Assembly: GCA_020161295.1 (NCBI GenBank)
Contig: JAIUOA010000001.1
Coordinates: forward strand, 372,001 to 436,000
DNA: 64,000 nucleotides
Reading direction: 5' to 3'
From: Bacillota bacterium
Lineage (GTDB): Bacteria > Bacillota > Clostridia > Peptostreptococcales > Acidaminobacteraceae
Each line of letters starts with the position of its first letter. Within the stretch, counting starts at the first letter, position 1. Position numbers and translations under genes: made by a program. This document shows, piece by piece, positions 60,816 through 64,000 of the stretch. Under the pieces are notes generated by a model. The model was given only the letters and a program-made list of their open reading frames with translations, searched no databases and was not told the DNA's origin.

Positions 60816-62495
60816 TTACTGTTTTTTACCAGCTGCTGAAGCAAGCATTTCACGTGCGTGAGTGGTGGTCAACTCCGTTAACGACGCACCTCCAACCAAA
60901 CGGCTAATTTCCAGCTCTATAGCTGAAGCATCCAATTTGATCAATCTGGTTTCAGTCGATTGGCCATCATCCGCTTTCTCTATTAGATAATGATGGTCGG
61001 CAAAGACGGCGATTTGAGGTAAATGCGTAATACAGATGATTTGGCATGTCCTTGAAAGCCGCGATAGTTTTTCCCCCACAATATTGGCTGTTATGCCACT
61101 AATGCCTGCATCCACTTCATCAAAAACCAATGTGGGAACCTGATCGATCTGACCCAGTACAATCTTGATTCCTAGCATGACTCTTGATAGTTCTCCACCT
61201 GAAACAACCTTTTTAAGCGGCCTGAAAGGCTGCCCTATATTGGTCGAAATGACGAACTCAATGTCATCCATCCCCTTAGCAGAGGCTTGTCGCAGTGCGT
61301 CAATTTCAACCTTAAACGTCGTCGTTTTCATGTTGAGTTGTTGAAGTTCCGTTTCTAAAGAGGCTTCAAAACGCTTAGACGCTTCACTTCTTAAGGCGGT
61401 AAGCTTAGAAGCCAATTGTTGATATGTCTGGTTTTCCAAATCAAGTTCATGGCGAACCACATTGATTTGTTCTTCCAGCTGTTCGTAGGTGGCACGCTCG
61501 ACGGTCAATCGCATTAGATTTTCGAGTATGTCTTCAATCGTCTTTCCATACTTCGATTTCAAAGCATTGATTTCATCGAGGCGACGCTCAACCTGATGGT
61601 GCCTTTCAGGATCTCGTTCCAGCTTTTCGCGATAATGTGAAAGGTCACTGGTTAAATCTTCCATTATGTAGTACAGGTCCTTTAAACGCGCAGAAAAACC
61701 CTCCATGGACTCGCTGAAGCCTTCGAGCTTTCGGAACTGTCCATTGATCTGCGACAATGCACCTGAGGCGCCGTCACCATACTCACCGCTAAGCCACTGT
61801 GTGGCCGCATCGACAGCAGCCCTAATTTGTTCTAAATGGCCTAAATACTCAAACTCTTTCTCGAGTGCGATATCCTCCCCCACAGAAAGCTTCGCTTGCT
61901 CGATTTCATTGATTTGGTAATTCAAAAAATCCATTTGCTTGTTGCGATTTTGTCCCATTTCCTCAAGTGACAGCAGCTTATGACTTAACAGCTGCATCTT
62001 TGAATAGGATTCAGTCGTTTGCTGTCTGACATTCAGCAGCGTTTCACCACCGAAAGCATCCAGCAGTTCAAGCTGTTGATCTTTCTCTAATAGGGATTGG
62101 TGTTCATTTTGACCATGAATGCCTATCAATTGATCTGTCAACCTTCTGAGCTGGTTCAAAGTGACGACTTGACCATTGACTCTGGATAGACTTTTCCCCT
62201 TGGTCTGAATCTCTCGCGTGATGATGAGGATTTCTTCATCACTAGGAATATCCAGTTCCTCTAATAGCGGTTCAAGGCGATCATCCCCCATAAAGCTCGC
62301 ACGAATCACAGCCTTTTCAGCACCTAGACGCACTGCATCCTTATTAGCGGGTGCACCTAGAACCATGTTGATGGCACCGAGTACCATGGATTTCCCTGCT
62401 CCTGTTTCACCGGTTAAGATATTAAAACCTTCATCAAATCTCAACTTTACGTCTCGAATCAGTATAAAATCCTTAATGCTCAATTCGACAATCAT
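60816..62495 (-). CDS. recN: DNA repair protein RecN
   Basis: SMC-like ATPase of 559 residues used in double-strand break repair. The N-terminal Walker A is GETGAGKS (29-36); a long coiled coil (about 160-365) follows with INGQVV and INEIEQAKLS motifs; and the C-terminal SGGELSRVMLGIKI and VFDEVDAGISG provide the signature and Walker B. The start follows GGAGG. It lies 24 bases after argR, as in most Clostridia. Confidence 0.96.
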   Translation of the reverse strand: MIVELSIKDFILIRDVKLRFDEGFNILTGETGAGKSMVLGAINMVLGAPANKDAVRLGAEKAVIRASFMGDDRLEPLLEELDIPSDEEILIITREIQTKGKSLSRVNGQVVTLNQLRRLTDQLIGIHGQNEHQSLLEKDQQLELLDAFGGETLLNVRQQTTESYSKMQLLSHKLLSLEEMGQNRNKQMDFLNYQINEIEQAKLSVGEDIALEKEFEYLGHLEQIRAAVDAATQWLSGEYGDGASGALSQINGQFRKLEGFSESMEGFSARLKDLYYIMEDLTSDLSHYREKLERDPERHHQVERRLDEINALKSKYGKTIEDILENLMRLTVERATYEQLEEQINVVRHELDLENQTYQQLASKLTALRSEASKRFEASLETELQQLNMKTTTFKVEIDALRQASAKGMDDIEFVISTNIGQPFRPLKKVVSGGELSRVMLGIKIVLGQIDQVPTLVFDEVDAGISGITANIVGEKLSRLSRTCQIICITHLPQIAVFADHHYLIEKADDGQSTETRLIKLDASAIELEISRLVGGASLTELTTTHAREMLASAAGKKQ

Positions 62496-62519
62496 GGTTC
62501 CTCCTGGATTGAATGGCTG

Positions 62520-62969
62520 TTAGATTAAGAGCTCCTTGAATTGCTTCATTAGTTCTGGTACCGTATCTTGATCCTTTACGACCAGAAAGATGGTATCATC
62601 TCCAGCGATGCTCCCGACGATTTGCTTCAGATTAAGGGCGTCGATGGAAACTGCAGCAGCACTTGCAGAACCCACAAGCGTTTTAATGACGATTATGTTT
62701 CCTGCATGATCGATGGAAGTCACTGAGTTTCTAAATATTTTTAAGAAACGGTCATTGACCACACCTTCTTTTTCTCGGATGGAGGCGTATTTATATCGCC
62801 CGTCCTTGGTCAGTACTTTGATGAGCCGCATTTCTTTGATGTCGCGAGATACCGTCGCTTGAGTCACCTGAAATCCAGCGGCTCTCAGCTCGTTCGCCAG
62901 TTCATCCTGGGTCTCAATATCTCTGTTCTCGATGATTTCAAAAATTTTCGAATGTCTAGAGTATTTCAT
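62520..62969 (-). CDS. argR: Arginine repressor ArgR/AhrC
   Basis: Hexameric transcriptional regulator of arginine metabolism, 149 residues. The N-terminal winged helix (SRHSKIFEIIENRDIETQDELA...ATVSRDIKEMRLIKV) is followed by the arginine-binding C-terminal domain with GSIAGDDTIFLVV. The start at 62969 follows GGGGGAATGATT. Immediately upstream begins the chromate transporter gene pair on the same strand. No ARG box was recognised nearby. Confidence 0.95.
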   Translation of the reverse strand: MKYSRHSKIFEIIENRDIETQDELANELRAAGFQVTQATVSRDIKEMRLIKVLTKDGRYKYASIREKEGVVNDRFLKIFRNSVTSIDHAGNIIVIKTLVGSASAAAVSIDALNLKQIVGSIAGDDTIFLVVKDQDTVPELMKQFKELLI

Positions 62970-63033
62970 AATCATTCCCCCAATAGAAGTATTATATAAC
63001 ATTATTAATTTACTGTAAAATACTTACTGAGCA

Positions 63034-63585
63034 CTACCAGATGAAAATACTGACGAGTCCAAATCCTATTATATAAATCAAAGGATGCTTTTGCGTCTTT
63101 CGAATAATCAGTAACGAAATACAAAAAAGCGCTAGCGCTTTATAATCGATCCCCTGCCAAAATGAAAGAAGTTTTCCCTGATCGTGTTCATATATCGACA
63201 CCAGTGCTACCTGGATGATGGATGTGCCGATTAATCCGATAACGGTTGCTTTAAGACCGACAAATGCCGCTGTAATATAGGGATGCTTTTTATATTTATA
63301 GAGCACTTTGGAAAGGGCGATTGCCATGAAAAAGGCAGGTAACACCACTGCGATGGACATCACGACTGCGCCGTAAACACCAAACTCCCTATAACCGATG
63401 TAGGTGGCCATGTTGATGGCGATCGGCCCAGGCGTCGACTGTGATATGGCGATTAAATCTGCAAACTGGACGGCCGTTAACCAACCATTCTCCACTGCGA
63501 CATCCTGAAGCAAAGGTATCATCGCAAGTCCGCCACCATAGGTGAAAGCACCGATTTTTATGAATTCAAAAAGCATTTTAATCAT
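63034..63585 (-). CDS. chrA: Chromate transporter ChrA domain protein, downstream subunit
   Basis: Short-chain CHR-family membrane protein of 183 residues with about six hydrophobic segments. The conserved FIKIGAFTYGGGLAMIPLL and QSTPGPIAINMATYIGY motifs are at the start. In this family, single-domain proteins are usually encoded as adjacent pairs that together equal the two-domain ChrA. The start overlaps the stop of the upstream partner by four bases. The presence of the family does not prove chromate transport. Confidence 0.9.
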   Translation of the reverse strand: MIKMLFEFIKIGAFTYGGGLAMIPLLQDVAVENGWLTAVQFADLIAISQSTPGPIAINMATYIGYREFGVYGAVVMSIAVVLPAFFMAIALSKVLYKYKKHPYITAAFVGLKATVIGLIGTSIIQVALVSIYEHDQGKLLSFWQGIDYKALALFCISLLIIRKTQKHPLIYIIGFGLVSIFIW

Positions 63586-64000
63586 CTTCCCACCCGCTCT
63601 CTATAGATGATGACTCCAAAGAATCCACCTATCAGGATGACGATGATCGGGTTAAGAATCCCACCCATGACCATGGCGAAAGACAATCCAGCGATTAACA
63701 ATGTTTTACGGTCGAAAACTGCCACTTTATATAGCCTCGTAAAGGAGTCGATCAATAACGCAAGCACGACGACGCGAATCCCTTTAAAAGCATTTTGCAC
63801 CGCCTCGATATTTTCAAACTGCTTAAATACCATGGCGATTAAAGTAATCATAATGATGGATGGCATGATGACACCAAGTACGCTTACTGTGGCGCCACGT
63901 TTTCGTTCCAGGCGGTAACCGATTAGGGCTGCCGCATTGGAGGCGATGACACCAGGTAATGTTTGTGCCAGCGTATAGCACTCCATAACCTCATCCATAG
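63582..64000 (-). CDS. chrA: Chromate transporter ChrA domain protein, upstream subunit (N-terminus outside window)
   Basis: Same CHR family; 139 C-terminal residues are in the window. LAQTLPGVIASNAAALIGYR corresponds to the PGP motif of the partner, but the preceding FGGG segment must lie beyond the right edge, so the gene continues past 64000. About four hydrophobic segments are visible. It forms the second half of the ChrA pair. Confidence 0.85.
   Translation of the reverse strand, partial: MDEVMECYTLAQTLPGVIASNAAALIGYRLERKRGATVSVLGVIMPSIIMITLIAMVFKQFENIEAVQNAFKGIRVVVLALLIDSFTRLYKVAVFDRKTLLIAGLSFAMVMGGILNPIIVILIGGFFGVIIYRERVGR

Noticed and set aside
1..64000. CRISPR arrays, tRNA or rRNA genes, insertion sequences, prophage
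   Set aside because: No regularly spaced repeats, cloverleaf sequences, transposase or phage-like genes were recognised by eye on either strand. XerD is a chromosomal recombinase in its normal context.

Overview
The window is a dense stretch of bacterial chromosome of moderate G+C content. It reads as a Bacillota (Clostridia-type) anaerobe. The evidence is the miaB-mutS-mutL-miaA-hfq block, the cmk-plsC-ispH-S1 block, the argR-recN and xerD-deoB-pdp neighbourhoods, strong AGGAGG-type ribosome binding sites, oxygen-sensitive enzymes (pyruvate formate-lyase, a four-subunit 2-oxoacid:ferredoxin oxidoreductase, a molybdenum hydroxylase) and a ZTP riboswitch ahead of pflB. I cannot name the species; a Fusibacter/Acidaminobacter-like organism is only a guess. 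Nearly everything is on the minus strand. The plus-strand genes are a glutathione peroxidase, one sensor kinase and pepF. I see no tRNA, rRNA, CRISPR array, insertion sequence or prophage.

Layout. 1-4.6 kb: the 5' part of an ABC-F ATPase gene behind an attenuator-type leader, a TetR-HAE3 exporter operon with an operator, and a small unknown gene. 4.7-11.1 kb: small accessory enzymes (isochorismatase-like, GNAT, HAD, Gfo/Idh oxidoreductase, VOC, NimA-like, Ogt, Gpx) and three small unknown genes. 11.1-15.5 kb: a three-subunit xanthine-dehydrogenase-type enzyme with a MocA-like cofactor transferase. 15.7-19.1 kb: pflB-pflA under a ZTP riboswitch. 19.1-21.1 kb: transketolase. 21.2-30.7 kb: a GlnK/GlnL-like two-component system running directly into miaB-mutS-mutL-miaA-hfq. 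30.8-38.9 kb: aspartate-type aminotransferase, histidine phosphatase, HD-GYP response regulator, divergent sensor kinase, NatAB-like ABC exporter and a second HD-GYP protein. 39-45.7 kb: MFS and SLC13 transporters, a TipA-like MerR regulator, PepF and CheR. 45.8-54.8 kb: S1 protein, IspH, PlsC, Cmk, an RpiR regulator, the korDABC operon, a GNAT-like gene and ScpB-ScpA. 54.8-64 kb: CCA-type nucleotidyltransferase, pyrimidine nucleoside phosphorylase, phosphopentomutase, XerD, a GGDEF protein, RecN, ArgR and a chromate-transporter pair that runs off the right edge.

How the genes work together. Carbon and energy genes (PFL, KOR, transketolase, Xdh, DeoB/Pdp nucleoside salvage) suggest fermentative use of amino acids, purines or nucleosides. 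Folate/purine status would gate pflBA through the ZTP riboswitch. Three c-di-GMP enzymes (two HD-GYP, one GGDEF) and CheR point to a motile, signalling cell. The recN-xerD interval carries a GGDEF gene where many spore formers carry spoIVB-spo0A, which hints at a non-sporulating lineage. No single gene block here is a plainly new system. The most interesting items are the structured ABC-F leader with its short upstream ORF, the repeat insertion in PflA, the two-component system fused to the mismatch-repair/tRNA-modification operon, and a small zinc-finger/membrane gene cluster.
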